NCBI RefSeq assembly: GCF_036248255.1
Contig: NZ_CP109178.1
Span: forward strand, 6,138,001-6,202,000
Origin: Streptomyces sp. NBC_01717
GTDB lineage: Bacteria > Actinomycetota > Actinomycetes > Streptomycetales > Streptomycetaceae
Direction of reading: 5' to 3'
DNA length: 64,000 nt
Part shown: piece after piece, positions 42,343 through 51,127 of the stretch
How positions within the stretch are numbered: the first letter of the stretch is position 1
How the letters are laid out: every line of letters begins with the position of its first letter
Program-made: the position numbers and the translations under genes
Notes under the pieces: generated by a model
The model's database searches: none
What the model was told of the DNA's origin: nothing
What the model saw: only the letters and a program-made list of their open reading frames with translations

Positions 42343-45300
42343 ATGCTCGAACCGAACGAGCCCGGCACGACCGGGAACGCCGAAGAGAACAACACCCCCG
42401 GGGACAAGCTGCCTCCGCGCCGCAGGCGCCGTGCCGCTTCCCGGCCGGCCGGCCCGCCGTCGGGCGCCGCCGGCTCGGAGGCTGCAGCGCCGGCCATACC
42501 GGCCGTTGACGCCGCAGTGTCCGACACCACCGCCGTCGCCGCCGACGAGGCGGAGACCGCGCCGCCGGCGCGTACCCGTCGCCGGGCGGTCCGCAAGGCG
42601 ACAGCCCCCGCGGGTGCGCCGGAGACCGCCGAGGTCGTGGAGACCCCCACGAGCGCTGCCTCCGCGGAGACCGCGGAGGCCACTCCGGCCGCAGAGACCC
42701 CTGAGGCCGCGGAGGCGCCGCGTGCGCGTCGCCGGGCGACCCGTAAGGCGACCGCTCCGGCTGGTGCGCCGAACGCCGAGAAGACCACCGAGGCCGCTGA
42801 GACCGAGACCGCCCCGGCCGCAGAGACCCCTGAGGCCGCGGAGGCGCCGCGTGCGCGTCGCCGGGCGTCCCGCAAGGCCACCGCTCCGGCAGGTGCTCCG
42901 GCGGCCGCCGAGGTCGTGGAGGTCGTCGAGCCCACCCCGGCCGTCGAGACCGAGGCGCCCGCGCAGCCCGCCGTCGCCGAGCCCGTCGTGGCCGAGGCGC
43001 CCCGCGGCCGTACCCGCCGCCGCGCATCCGCTCCGGCCGGTACGCCGCAGACCACGCCGGCCGACACCGGCGCCGCTGAGACCGTGGAGGCCGCACCGGC
43101 CGCCGAGGCCGCTGAGCCGGAGGCCCCGCGCGGCCGTCGCCGTGCGGTCCGTAAGGCGACCGCTCCGGCGGGTGCGCCGCAGGCCGCCGAGGCCGTTGCC
43201 CCTGTCGAGATCGTCACCGAGACCCCGGTCGAGGCGGCTGCCGCCGAGGAGCCGGCCGCCGAGCCGGAGGAGGCGGCCGAGAGCGCCGCGCCGCGTGGCC
43301 GTCAGCGCCGGCGGGCGACCGCCGCCGCGGGGAGGCCGGAGTTCACCGGAAAGGTCGAGGAGCCGGCCAGCAAGAGCCGTCGCGCGACGCGCCCGGCCGT
43401 GGCCGTCTTCCAGGCGCCGGTCTTCGCCGAGCCGATGTTCCAGACCCCGGAGACCGCCGCAGCCATGGCTGCGGCCGCCGGCACCCCCTCGCGCTACGAC
43501 GAGGCCGAGGAAGAGATCGAGACGGTCGAGGAGACCGCCGCGACCGACGAGGCCGCTGCCGAGGCGGCCCCCGTCGCCGAGGCCGCGCCGCAGGGCGGCT
43601 CCCGTCGTCGTCGCCGCCGTCGCGGTGAGGCCGCCGAGACCGAGGCGGCCGCCGAGCGGACGCCCGCCCCCGCAGCCCCGGCCGAGGAGCCGGCCGAGGA
43701 CGAGCACGAGCTGGAGGCCGACGGCGAGGCCGAGCACGAGGCCGAGCACGAGGGCGACGAGTCGGACGAGTACGGGGACCGGCCCTCGCGCCGTCGCCGT
43801 CGCGGTGGCCGTCGTCGTCGCCGCGGTGAGTCGACCGAGGCTGAAGAAGCCGCGGAGCAGCACGCCGACGAACACGCCGCCGACACGTCCGAGGACGAGC
43901 ACGAGCGCGCTCACGAGGCCGACGAGGAGGAGGAAGAGGACCACGAGCTGTCCGCTTCCGGCTCCAGCAGCAGCCGTCGCCGGCGTCGTCGCCGTCGTCG
44001 CAGCGGTGACGCCTCGCCCGAGGCCGAAGCCGGTACGGACGACCCGGAGCGCACGGTCGTCAAGGTCCGTGAGCCCCGGAAGAAGGAAGCCGAGCGCGAG
44101 CCCGGCACCGGCTTCGACGAGGTCCAGTCCATCAAGGGCTCGACCCGCATGGAGGCGAAGAAGCAGCGCCGCCGCGAAGGCCGTGAGCAGGGCCGCCGTC
44201 GCGTCCCGATCATCACGGAGGCGGAGTTCCTGGCCCGCCGCGAGGCCGTCGAGCGCGTGATGGTCGTCCGTCAGAACGGCGAGCGCACCCAGATCGGCGT
44301 CCTCGAGGACAACGTGCTCGTCGAGCACTACGTCAACAAGGAGCAGGCCACCAGCTACGTCGGCAACGTCTACCTGGGCAAGGTGCAGAACGTACTGCCG
44401 TCCATGGAGGCTGCGTTCGTCGACATCGGCAAGGGCCGCAACGCCGTCCTGTACGCCGGTGAGGTCAACTTCGAGGCGCTGGGCATGGCCCATGGGCCGC
44501 GCCGGATCGAGACCGCGCTGAAGTCCGGCCAGTCCGTCCTCGTCCAGGTGACGAAGGACCCGATCGGCCACAAGGGCGCCCGCCTGACCAGCCAGGTCTC
44601 GCTGCCCGGCCGCTACCTGGTCTATGTGCCCGAGGGCTCGATGACCGGTATCAGCCGCAAGCTGCCCGACACGGAGCGCGCCCGGCTGAAGACCATCCTC
44701 AAGAAGATCGTCCCCGAGGACGCGGGCGTCATCGTGCGCACCGCCGCCGAGGGTGCGAGCGAGGACGAGCTGCGCCGCGATGTCGAGCGGCTGCAGCAGC
44801 AGTGGGAGGACATCCAGAAGAAGTCGAAGAGCAACGGCAGCGCCAACGCGCCGACGCTGCTCTACGGCGAGCCGGACATGACGGTCCGAGTCGTCCGCGA
44901 CATCTTCAACGAGGACTTCTCGAAGGTCATCGTCAGCGGTGACGACGCGTGGGAGACCATCCACGGTTACGTCGCGCACGTTGCCCCCGACCTGACGGAC
45001 CGTCTGTCGAGGTGGACCTCCGAGGTCGACATCTTCGCGACCTACCGGATCGACGAGCAGCTGATGAAGGCGCTGGACCGCAAGGTCTGGCTGCCCAGCG
45101 GCGGCTCGCTGGTGATCGACAAGACCGAGGCGATGGTCGTCGTCGACGTCAACACCGGCAAGTTCACCGGTCAGGGCGGCAACCTCGAGGAGACCGTCAC
45201 CAGGAACAACCTGGAGGCGGCCGAGGAGATCGTGCGCCAGCTGCGGCTGCGCGACCTCGGTGGCATCGTCGTCATCGACTTCATCGACATGGTCCTGGAG

Positions 45301-46371
45301 TCCAACCGGGACCTGGTGCTGCGGCGTCTGCTGGAGTGCCTGGGTCGCGACCGTACGAAGCACCAGGTCGCCGAGGTCACCTCGCTGGGCCTGGTCCAGA
45401 TGACCCGCAAGCGGGTGGGACAGGGTCTGCTGGAGTCCTTCTCCGAGACCTGTGTCCACTGCAACGGGCGCGGCGTGATCGTGCACATGGAGCAGCCGAC
45501 CACGGTCGGTGGCGGCGGCAACGGCAAGCGTGCGAAGAAGCGCGGCCGCGGGGGCGCCGGTGAGCAGCCCGAGGCTCTCGTCGAGCACGAGCACGAGCAC
45601 GAGCACGTAGAGGCCGAGGTGGAGACCGAGGCCGAGGTGGCTGCCGAGGTCGCCGCTCCGGTGGCGCTTCCCGAGCCGGAGTTCGTACCGGACGAGGAGC
45701 TGTACAGCAGCCCGGCCGAGGCCGAGGCGGCCGCTTCGCGCGGCCGTGGCCGTCGGCGCGCGACCCGCAAGGCATCGGCCCCGGCCGGCGCCCCGAGGAC
45801 GGCGCCTGAGCCCACCCCGGTCGTGGAGCCGGAGCCGGTGACCGAGCCCGTGCCGGTCGTCGAGGCCCCGGTGGCCGAGGCTCCGCAGGGCCGTACGCGC
45901 CGTCGGGCGACCCGCAAGGCGACCGCTCCGGCGGGCTCGCCGGCCGCGGCCGAGCCGGTCGAGGCGCCGCTGCCCGTAGCGGACGTGGTTGCCGCCGAGG
46001 CCGTGGTCGTCGAGGCCCCGGTGGCCGAGGCCGCGCCCGAGGAAGCGGCCGCCCCGCCGCGTGCCCGGCGCCGGGTGACCCGCAAGGTCACCGCCCCCGC
46101 GGGCTCGCCCGCAGGTGCGGACGGTGCGGAGGTCGTCGTGGTGACGGGCTCCATCGAGTCCGAGGCCGAACCGGTCCCGGCCGACGCCACCGCGGTCGCC
46201 GCGGAGACCGCGGAGGCCGAGGCCCCGGCCAAGAAGACGGCCCGCAAGACCGCCAAGAAGGTCACCGCCAAGAAGGCAGCCACCAAGAAGACGGCTGCCA
46301 AGAAGACCGTCGCGAAGAAGACGACGGCCAAGAAGGCGGCGGCGAAGAAGACGGCGGCAGCGGAGCAGTAG
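42343..46371 (+). CDS. rne: RNase E/G family endoribonuclease with long repeat arms
   Basis: This 1342-residue enzyme cleaves single-stranded RNA in mRNA decay and rRNA/tRNA processing. The catalytic core spans about residues 620-1060: an S1 domain (SYVGNVYLGKVQNVLPSMEAAF region), the DNase-I-like site with LGGIVVIDFIDM, and the zinc-link CVHC at C1037/C1040. The core is flanked by unusually long arms. The N-terminal 600 residues carry six RARRRATRKATAPAGAP-like repeats and three Arg-rich blocks, and the C-terminal arm carries three more repeats and a histone-like KKTAAKKT tail. In Streptomyces RNase ES the arms bind polynucleotide phosphorylase; the repeats here may do so. ATG 42343 is used. 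A perfect hairpin follows the stop. Confidence 0.95.
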   Translation: MLEPNEPGTTGNAEENNTPGDKLPPRRRRRAASRPAGPPSGAAGSEAAAPAIPAVDAAVSDTTAVAADEAETAPPARTRRRAVRKATAPAGAPETAEVVETPTSAASAETAEATPAAETPEAAEAPRARRRATRKATAPAGAPNAEKTTEAAETETAPAAETPEAAEAPRARRRASRKATAPAGAPAAAEVVEVVEPTPAVETEAPAQPAVAEPVVAEAPRGRTRRRASAPAGTPQTTPADTGAAETVEAAPAAEAAEPEAPRGRRRAVRKATAPAGAPQAAEAVAPVEIVTETPVEAAAAEEPAAEPEEAAESAAPRGRQRRRATAAAGRPEFTGKVEEPASKSRRATRPAVAVFQAPVFAEPMFQTPETAAAMAAAAGTPSRYDEAEEEIETVEETAATDEAAAEAAPVAEAAPQGGSRRRRRRRGEAAETEAAAERTPAPAAPAEEPAEDEHELEADGEAEHEAEHEGDESDEYGDRPSRRRRRGGRRRRRGESTEAEEAAEQHADEHAADTSEDEHERAHEADEEEEEDHELSASGSSSSRRRRRRRRRSGDASPEAEAGTDDPERTVVKVREPRKKEAEREPGTGFDEVQSIKGSTRMEAKKQRRREGREQGRRRVPIITEAEFLARREAVERVMVVRQNGERTQIGVLEDNVLVEHYVNKEQATSYVGNVYLGKVQNVLPSMEAAFVDIGKGRNAVLYAGEVNFEALGMAHGPRRIETALKSGQSVLVQVTKDPIGHKGARLTSQVSLPGRYLVYVPEGSMTGISRKLPDTERARLKTILKKIVPEDAGVIVRTAAEGASEDELRRDVERLQQQWEDIQKKSKSNGSANAPTLLYGEPDMTVRVVRDIFNEDFSKVIVSGDDAWETIHGYVAHVAPDLTDRLSRWTSEVDIFATYRIDEQLMKALDRKVWLPSGGSLVIDKTEAMVVVDVNTGKFTGQGGNLEETVTRNNLEAAEEIVRQLRLRDLGGIVVIDFIDMVLESNRDLVLRRLLECLGRDRTKHQVAEVTSLGLVQMTRKRVGQGLLESFSETCVHCNGRGVIVHMEQPTTVGGGGNGKRAKKRGRGGAGEQPEALVEHEHEHEHVEAEVETEAEVAAEVAAPVALPEPEFVPDEELYSSPAEAEAAASRGRGRRRATRKASAPAGAPRTAPEPTPVVEPEPVTEPVPVVEAPVAEAPQGRTRRRATRKATAPAGSPAAAEPVEAPLPVADVVAAEAVVVEAPVAEAAPEEAAAPPRARRRVTRKVTAPAGSPAGADGAEVVVVTGSIESEAEPVPADATAVAAETAEAEAPAKKTARKTAKKVTAKKAATKKTAAKKTVAKKTTAKKAAAKKTAAAEQ

Positions 46372-46386
46372 TCGCCGCAGGGCATT

Positions 46387-46419
46387 CAGAGGTCGGGCCT
46401 GACCAAGGCCCGACCTCTG
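46387..46419 (+). terminator. rne terminator
   Basis: Perfect 14-bp arms cagaggtcgggcct (46387-46400) and aggcccgacctctg (46406-46419) with a 5-nt loop, 15 nt after the rne stop. Confidence 0.88.
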
Positions 46420-46641
46420 CAGCAGCCGACGCAACCGGACCGGCCCCGTACGAGTGGCCGGTCGGCATGCGTTCGGTGCACTGCCGCACCCGCCCCGGTC
46501 CACGGAGACTGCGCGGGACCGGACCCGGCCGGGGCGGCTTCGCTCAAGTGACCGAGGCAACTGTCCTCGGGCCGTCGTCGGACGCGCCGCGACCGGACAA
46601 TGAACTCGTAGAGCACGACCCAGGAAGCAAGGAGAACCTTC

Positions 46642-47394
46642 ATGATCGGCCTGATACTCGCAGCCGGTGCCGGACGGCGTCTGCGCCCGTACACCGACAC
46701 CCTTCCGAAGGCCCTGGTGCCGGTGGGCCCCGAGGGCGACGAGGAAACCCTCACCGTCATCGATCTGACGCTGGGCAACTTCGCCGAGGTGGGGCTGACC
46801 GAGGTCGCGATCATCGTGGGCTACCGCAAGGAGGCCGTGTACGCCCGCAAGGAGGCTCTTGAGGCGAAGTACGGCGTCTCGATCACGCTGATCGACAACG
46901 ACAAGGCCGAGGAGTGGAACAACGCGTACTCCCTCTGGTGCGGCCGCGACTCGATCAAGCACAGCGTGATCCTCGCCAACGGCGACACCGTTCACCCGGT
47001 CTCCGTCGAGAAGACGCTGCTGGCCGCCCGCGGTGACGGCAAGAGGATCATCCTCGCCCTCGACACGGTGAAGCAGCTCGCCGACGAGGAGATGAAGGTC
47101 GTCGTGGACGCCGAGAAGGGCGTCCAGCGGATCACCAAGCTGATGGACCCGGCGGACGCGACGGGCGAGTACATCGGCGTCACCCTCATCGAGGGCGAAG
47201 CGGCCGACGAGCTCGCGGACGCACTGCGGACGACCTTCGAGCGCGACCCGGACCTGTACTACGAGGACGGCTACCAGGAGCTCGTCAACCGCGACTTCAA
47301 GATCGACGTGGCGCCGATCGGCGACGTCCAGTGGGTCGAGATCGACAACCACGAGGACCTCGCCAAGGGCAGGAGGATCGCGTGCCAGTACTGA
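46642..47394 (+). CDS. LicC/IPCT-like nucleotidyltransferase
   Basis: This 250-residue nucleotidyltransferase has the signature LAAGAGRRLRPYTDTLPKAL, and then NNAYSLWCGRDSIKHSVILA, the pattern of the phosphocholine/inositol-phosphate cytidylyltransferase group. HSVILANGDTVH carries the metal-binding Asp. It probably joins CTP to a polyol phosphate or to choline phosphate. AAGGAG precedes ATG 46642 by 7 nt. Its 3' end overlaps the dehydrogenase gene by 13 nt, so the two enzymes probably act in sequence: the dehydrogenase makes a polyol phosphate and this enzyme activates it. The nucleotide and substrate are inferred from family resemblance, not read directly. Confidence 0.85.
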   Translation: MIGLILAAGAGRRLRPYTDTLPKALVPVGPEGDEETLTVIDLTLGNFAEVGLTEVAIIVGYRKEAVYARKEALEAKYGVSITLIDNDKAEEWNNAYSLWCGRDSIKHSVILANGDTVHPVSVEKTLLAARGDGKRIILALDTVKQLADEEMKVVVDAEKGVQRITKLMDPADATGEYIGVTLIEGEAADELADALRTTFERDPDLYYEDGYQELVNRDFKIDVAPIGDVQWVEIDNHEDLAKGRRIACQY

Positions 47395-48443
47395 CCCGCC
47401 TCATACCGGCGCCGATCGTCGTCGATATCCGCGCGGGTGCCCTGGCCGACCTCGCGAGCGTCCTCGCGGACCAGAGGATCTCCAGCTCGGGCAAGCTGGC
47501 GGTCGCGATCAGTGCAGGGTCCGGTCAGGCGCTGCGCGAGCGGCTGTCGGCGAGCCTGCCGAGCGCTTCCTGGTTCGAGGTCGGTGGCGGCTCCCTGGGG
47601 GACGCGATCAAGCTCGCCGAGGCCATGAAGTCCGGGCGTTACGACGCCGTGGTCGGCCTCGGCGGCGGCAAGATCATCGACTGTGCGAAGTTCGCCGCGG
47701 CGCGAGTCGGGCTGCCGCTGGTCGCGGTGGCGACGAACCTCTCCCACGACGGTCTCTGCTCGCCGGTCGCGACGTTGGACAACGACGCGGGCCGCGGTTC
47801 GTACGGTGTCCCGAACCCGATCGCGGTCCTGATCGACCTCGACATCATCCGCGAGGCCCCGGCCCGGTTCGTGCGCTCCGGGATCGGCGACGCGCTGTCC
47901 AACATCTCCGCGGTCGCGGACTGGGAGCTGGCCCATGAGGTCAAGGGCGAGGACATCGACGGCCTCGCTGCCGCGATGGCCCGCCAGGCCGGTGAGGCGG
48001 TGCTGCGCCACCCCGGCGGCATCGGGGACGACAGCTTCCTGCAGGTGCTGGCCGAAGGCCTGGTGATCACCGGTATCTCGATGTCGGTCGCGGGCGACAG
48101 CCGCCCCGCTTCCGGCGCGTGCCACGAGATCAACCACGCCTTCGATCTCCTTTTCCCGCAGCGTGCCGCCAGCCACGGCGAGCAGTGCGGTCTGGGTGCG
48201 GCGTTCGCCATGCATCTGCGCGGTGCCCGCGAGGAGTCCGTACAGATGGCCCGGACGCTGCGGAGCCACGGCCTGCCCGTGCTGGCCGAGGAGATCGGCT
48301 TCACTGCGGACGAGTTCGTCTCGGTGGTCGAATTCGCTCCCCAGACCAGGCCCGGGCGCTACACGATCCTGGAACACCTGAACCTGTCCGTGGACGGGAT
48401 CCGGGATGCCTACGCCGAGTACGTGAAGGCTGTCGAGGCCTGA
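47382..48443 (+). CDS. glycerol-1-phosphate dehydrogenase-like iron-containing dehydrogenase
   Basis: This 353-residue enzyme of the iron/zinc alcohol dehydrogenase fold resembles the EgsA/AraM group that reduces dihydroxyacetone phosphate to sn-glycerol-1-phosphate. The nucleotide-binding loop is VVGLGGGKIIDCAKFAA, the substrate segment VATNLSHDGLCSPVA is like archaeal EgsA, and the metal ligands are expected at Asp in SGIGDALSN, His in ACHEINHAFD and His in ASHGEQCG. GTG 47382 follows AGGAGG by 5 nt and overlaps the nucleotidyltransferase gene. A ribitol- or other polyol-phosphate product is an alternative. The pair sits between rne and rplU, a position I do not expect for it. Confidence 0.82.
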   Translation: MPVLTRLIPAPIVVDIRAGALADLASVLADQRISSSGKLAVAISAGSGQALRERLSASLPSASWFEVGGGSLGDAIKLAEAMKSGRYDAVVGLGGGKIIDCAKFAAARVGLPLVAVATNLSHDGLCSPVATLDNDAGRGSYGVPNPIAVLIDLDIIREAPARFVRSGIGDALSNISAVADWELAHEVKGEDIDGLAAAMARQAGEAVLRHPGGIGDDSFLQVLAEGLVITGISMSVAGDSRPASGACHEINHAFDLLFPQRAASHGEQCGLGAAFAMHLRGAREESVQMARTLRSHGLPVLAEEIGFTADEFVSVVEFAPQTRPGRYTILEHLNLSVDGIRDAYAEYVKAVEA

Positions 48444-48526
48444 ATCAGGGGCCCGGTTTGACCGGCTGTCCAAGGCCCCGTAGCCTTGACCGTCGGCGTT
48501 TGTTCGCCACACCTCTGAGCACTGAC

Positions 48527-48600
48527 CTCCCGCTCGTACGGGAGAGGCCGCTCGTCCAATCCGGATCGTCGCGGGTCTTCGGACCCGTGTGAGCGGCTGG
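48527..48600 (+). promoter_or_regulatory. structured leader upstream of rplU
   Basis: Hairpin ctcccg/cgggag (48527-48544) is followed by stem gccgctc/gagcggc (48547-48553 with 48591-48597). The second stem encloses hairpin cgggtc-TTCG-gacccg (48572-48587), which has a UUCG tetraloop. The set ends 38 nt before the rplU start. It may be a ribosomal-protein autoregulatory leader or simply stabilise the message. Confidence 0.45.
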
Positions 48601-48638
48601 CATCAGGGGTTTCCGTTCCGAGCGAGAGTGAGATCCGC

Positions 48639-48959
48639 GTGTACGCCATCGTGCGCAGCGGTGGCCGCCAGCACAAGGTTGCTGTCGGTGACATCGTTGA
48701 GGTTGACAAGATTTCCACTGCCCAGGTTGGTGACACGGTCGAGCTCTCGACCCTGCTCGTGGTCGACGGCGACGCCGTGACCAGCGACCCGTGGGTGCTG
48801 GCCGGGATCAAGGTCCAGGCCGAGGTCGTGGACCACCACAAGGGCGCGAAGATCGACATCCTTCGCTACAAGAACAAGACCGGCTACCGCCGTCGCCAGG
48901 GTCACCGTCAGCAGTACACGGCGATCAAGGTCACCGGTATCCCCGCGGCTGCGAAGTAA
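48639..48959 (+). CDS. rplU: 50S ribosomal protein L21
   Basis: This 106-residue protein begins [20 protein letters not shown] and ends with the RNA-binding [19 protein letters not shown] signature of L21. L21 binds 23S rRNA in the large subunit. It starts at GTG 48639 and is followed 14 nt later by rpmA, the normal L21-L27 operon. A structured leader lies upstream. Confidence 0.97.
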   Translation: MYAIVRSGGRQHKVAVGDIVEVDKISTAQVGDTVELSTLLVVDGDAVTSDPWVLAGIKVQAEVVDHHKGAKIDILRYKNKTGYRRRQGHRQQYTAIKVTGIPAAAK

Positions 48960-48973
48960 GGGACTGAGAAAAG

Positions 48974-49231
48974 ATGGCACACAAGAAGGGCGCATCGTCC
49001 ACCCGGAACGGGCGCGATTCCAACGCTCAGCGGCTCGGCGTCAAGCGCTTCGGCGGCCAGGCCGTCAACGCCGGTGAGATCCTGGTCCGCCAGCGTGGCA
49101 CCCACTTCCACCCGGGCACGGGCGTCGGCCGTGGCGGCGACGACACGCTGTTCGCGCTCGCCGCTGGTGCGGTCGAGTTCGGCACCCACCGTGGCCGCAA
49201 GGTCGTGAACATCGTTCCGATCGCCGAGTAA
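48974..49231 (+). CDS. rpmA: 50S ribosomal protein L27
   Basis: This 85-residue protein begins [20 protein letters not shown] and contains GSIVRQRGT-like [17 protein letters not shown]. Its N-terminal tail reaches the peptidyl transferase centre. There is no cleavable Firmicutes-type leader before the first Ala. It is co-transcribed with rplU and separated from obgE by a hairpin. Confidence 0.97.
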   Translation: MAHKKGASSTRNGRDSNAQRLGVKRFGGQAVNAGEILVRQRGTHFHPGTGVGRGGDDTLFALAAGAVEFGTHRGRKVVNIVPIAE

Positions 49232-49260
49232 TTTCGGCGCTCGTCGAGCGGTTTCTGCGG

Positions 49261-49299
49261 AGGCGGACCTCACTTCCCGTATGGGAAGCGGGTCCGCCT
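49261..49299 (+). terminator. hairpin between rpmA and obgE
   Basis: Outer arms aggcggacc (49261-49269) and ggtccgcct (49291-49299) enclose cttccc/gggaag with loop gtat, followed by TTT. It could end or attenuate the ribosomal protein operon before obgE. Confidence 0.75.
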
Positions 49300-49373
49300 T
49301 TCGCGTGTTTCTCCTAGGAGAGACAGCATGAGCTTGAAACATTTCTGCATGTATGTAACTGGAGGTTTCCACC

Positions 49374-50813
49374 ATGACCACCTTCGTGGACCGCGTCGAG
49401 CTGCATGTCGCCGCGGGTAACGGAGGCCACGGCTGTGCCTCCGTTCACCGTGAGAAGTTCAAGCCGCTCGGCGGCCCGGACGGCGGCAACGGCGGCCGTG
49501 GCGGCGATGTGACCCTGGTCGTCGACCAGGACATCACCACACTCCTCGACTACCACCACAGTCCGCACCGCAAGGCCACCAACGGCCAGCCCGGCGCGGG
49601 CGACCACCGCACCGGCAAGGAGGGCCAGGACCTCGTCCTGCCGGTCCCCGACGGCACGGTCGTGCTCGACAGGAACGGCAACGTGCTGGCCGACCTGGTC
49701 GGTCAGGGCACCACGTTCGTGGCCGGCCAGGGCGGCCGCGGCGGCCTCGGCAACGCGGCACTCGCCTCCGCCCGCCGCAAGGCCCCCGGCTTCGCGCTGC
49801 TCGGCGAGCCGGGCGAAGCCCGGGACATCGTCCTGGAGCTCAAGACCGTCGCCGACGTGGCTCTGGTGGGCTACCCGAGTGCCGGCAAGTCCTCGCTGAT
49901 CTCGGTCCTGTCCGCGGCCAAGCCGAAGATCGCCGACTACCCGTTCACCACGCTCGTCCCGAACCTGGGCGTGGTCACGGCGGGCAGCACCGTCTACACC
50001 ATCGCCGACGTGCCGGGCCTGATCCCGGGTGCCAGCCAGGGCAGGGGCCTCGGCCTGGAGTTCCTGCGGCACGTCGAGCGCTGCTCGGTCCTCGTACACG
50101 TGCTGGACACGGCGACGCTGGAGTCCGACCGCGACCCGGTCTCCGACCTCGACATGATCGAGGAGGAGCTGAAGCAGTACGGCGGTCTGGACGACCGGCC
50201 CCGCATCGTCGTCCTCAACAAGATCGACATCCCGGACGGCCAGGACCTCGCCGACTTGATCCGACCGGAACTGGAGGAGCGCGGTTACCGCGTCTTCGAG
50301 GTGTCCGCCGTCGCCCGTACCGGCCTCAAGGAACTCTCCTACGCGCTCGCCGGTGTGATCGCCGAGGCGCGTGCCGCCAAGCCCGTGGAGGAGGCGACCC
50401 GCATCGTCATCCGCCCGAAGGCCGTGGACGACGCGGGCTTCACCGTCACGCTGGAGGAGGACGGCATCTACCGGGTGCGCGGCGAGAAGCCGGAGCGCTG
50501 GGTGCGGCAGACCGACTTCAACAACGACGAGGCCGTCGGCTATCTGGCGGACCGGCTCAACCGTCTCGGTGTCGAGGACGAGCTGATGAAGGCCGGCGCC
50601 CGGGCGGGCGACGGTGTGGCCATCGGCGCCGAGGACAACGCGGTCGTCTTCGACTGGGAGCCGACCGTGGCGGCGGGTGCGGAGATGCTCGGGCGCCGTG
50701 GCGAGGACCACCGTCTCGAAGCGCCGCGTCCGGCCGCTCAGCGCCGTCGCGACCGCGAGTCGGAGCGGGACGAAGCCAGCAAGGAATACCAGGAGTTCGA
50801 CCCGTTCGCGTAG
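49374..50813 (+). CDS. obgE: Obg-family GTPase
   Basis: This 479-residue essential GTPase acts in large-subunit assembly and, in Streptomyces, in the onset of aerial growth and sporulation. The glycine-rich OBG fold is at residues 1-160 ([19 protein letters not shown] and more). The G domain carries G1 [10 protein letters not shown]3 DVPGLIPG and G4 NKID, and the C-terminal OCT domain follows ([19 protein letters not shown] region). A charged tail rich in Arg/Glu ends the protein. ATG 49374 has GGAGG 8 nt upstream. A 25-bp perfect hairpin follows the stop. Confidence 0.96.
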   Translation: MTTFVDRVELHVAAGNGGHGCASVHREKFKPLGGPDGGNGGRGGDVTLVVDQDITTLLDYHHSPHRKATNGQPGAGDHRTGKEGQDLVLPVPDGTVVLDRNGNVLADLVGQGTTFVAGQGGRGGLGNAALASARRKAPGFALLGEPGEARDIVLELKTVADVALVGYPSAGKSSLISVLSAAKPKIADYPFTTLVPNLGVVTAGSTVYTIADVPGLIPGASQGRGLGLEFLRHVERCSVLVHVLDTATLESDRDPVSDLDMIEEELKQYGGLDDRPRIVVLNKIDIPDGQDLADLIRPELEERGYRVFEVSAVARTGLKELSYALAGVIAEARAAKPVEEATRIVIRPKAVDDAGFTVTLEEDGIYRVRGEKPERWVRQTDFNNDEAVGYLADRLNRLGVEDELMKAGARAGDGVAIGAEDNAVVFDWEPTVAAGAEMLGRRGEDHRLEAPRPAAQRRRDRESERDEASKEYQEFDPFA

Positions 50814-50824
50814 CGCGGGATGCC

Positions 50825-50876
50825 GAGGGGCCTGTCCCCGGACCAGGGAAATCCCTGGTCCGGGGACAGGCCCCTC
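50825..50876 (+). terminator. 25-bp perfect inverted repeat after obgE
   Basis: Arms 50825-50849 and 50852-50876 are perfectly complementary over 25 bp with only two central bases (aa) unpaired, starting 11 nt past the obgE stop. It is the strongest hairpin in the window. Confidence 0.88.
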
Positions 50877-51127
50877 TGTCGTTCCGGGAGCTTTCCGACC
50901 GGGTTCCGGCTTGAATCCATACCGGGTCGTGGCAAATAGAGCGTTTTGTCCAAAGAATGGATAAACTTTCGCCCGGTGTGCAGCCTTTTAGAGCTTCTGC
51001 GTGTCTACCTCGATGCGAGGACAGAGGCCTGCCCTCGCGCCGACTGAGGGGGTAGGGGGCGCGTGATGACAGTCGCGCGAGGCTGCCCGGGGATTGCTGC
51101 GAGCTGCGGCCCGGCCGAAAGACGCTG
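50877..51127. other. intergenic region upstream of the GT4 gene, no gene seen
   Basis: This stretch is AT-richer around 50915-50995 (caaatagagc, ggataaactt, gccttttagag), where the promoter of the following gene most likely lies. No clear -35/-10 pair and no open frame with coding bias is visible. Confidence 0.5.

Noticed and set aside
45771..46371. Repetitive end of rne as a separate histone-like gene
   Set aside because: It is in frame with the RNase core without a stop, and no internal start has a ribosome site.
41605..47352. A 1915-codon open frame on the minus strand covering the RNase E gene
   Set aside because: It is the complement of GC-biased coding DNA of rne and flanking genes. 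Its translation is Leu/Gly/Arg-rich low complexity with no domains, and the plus-strand genes there are well supported.
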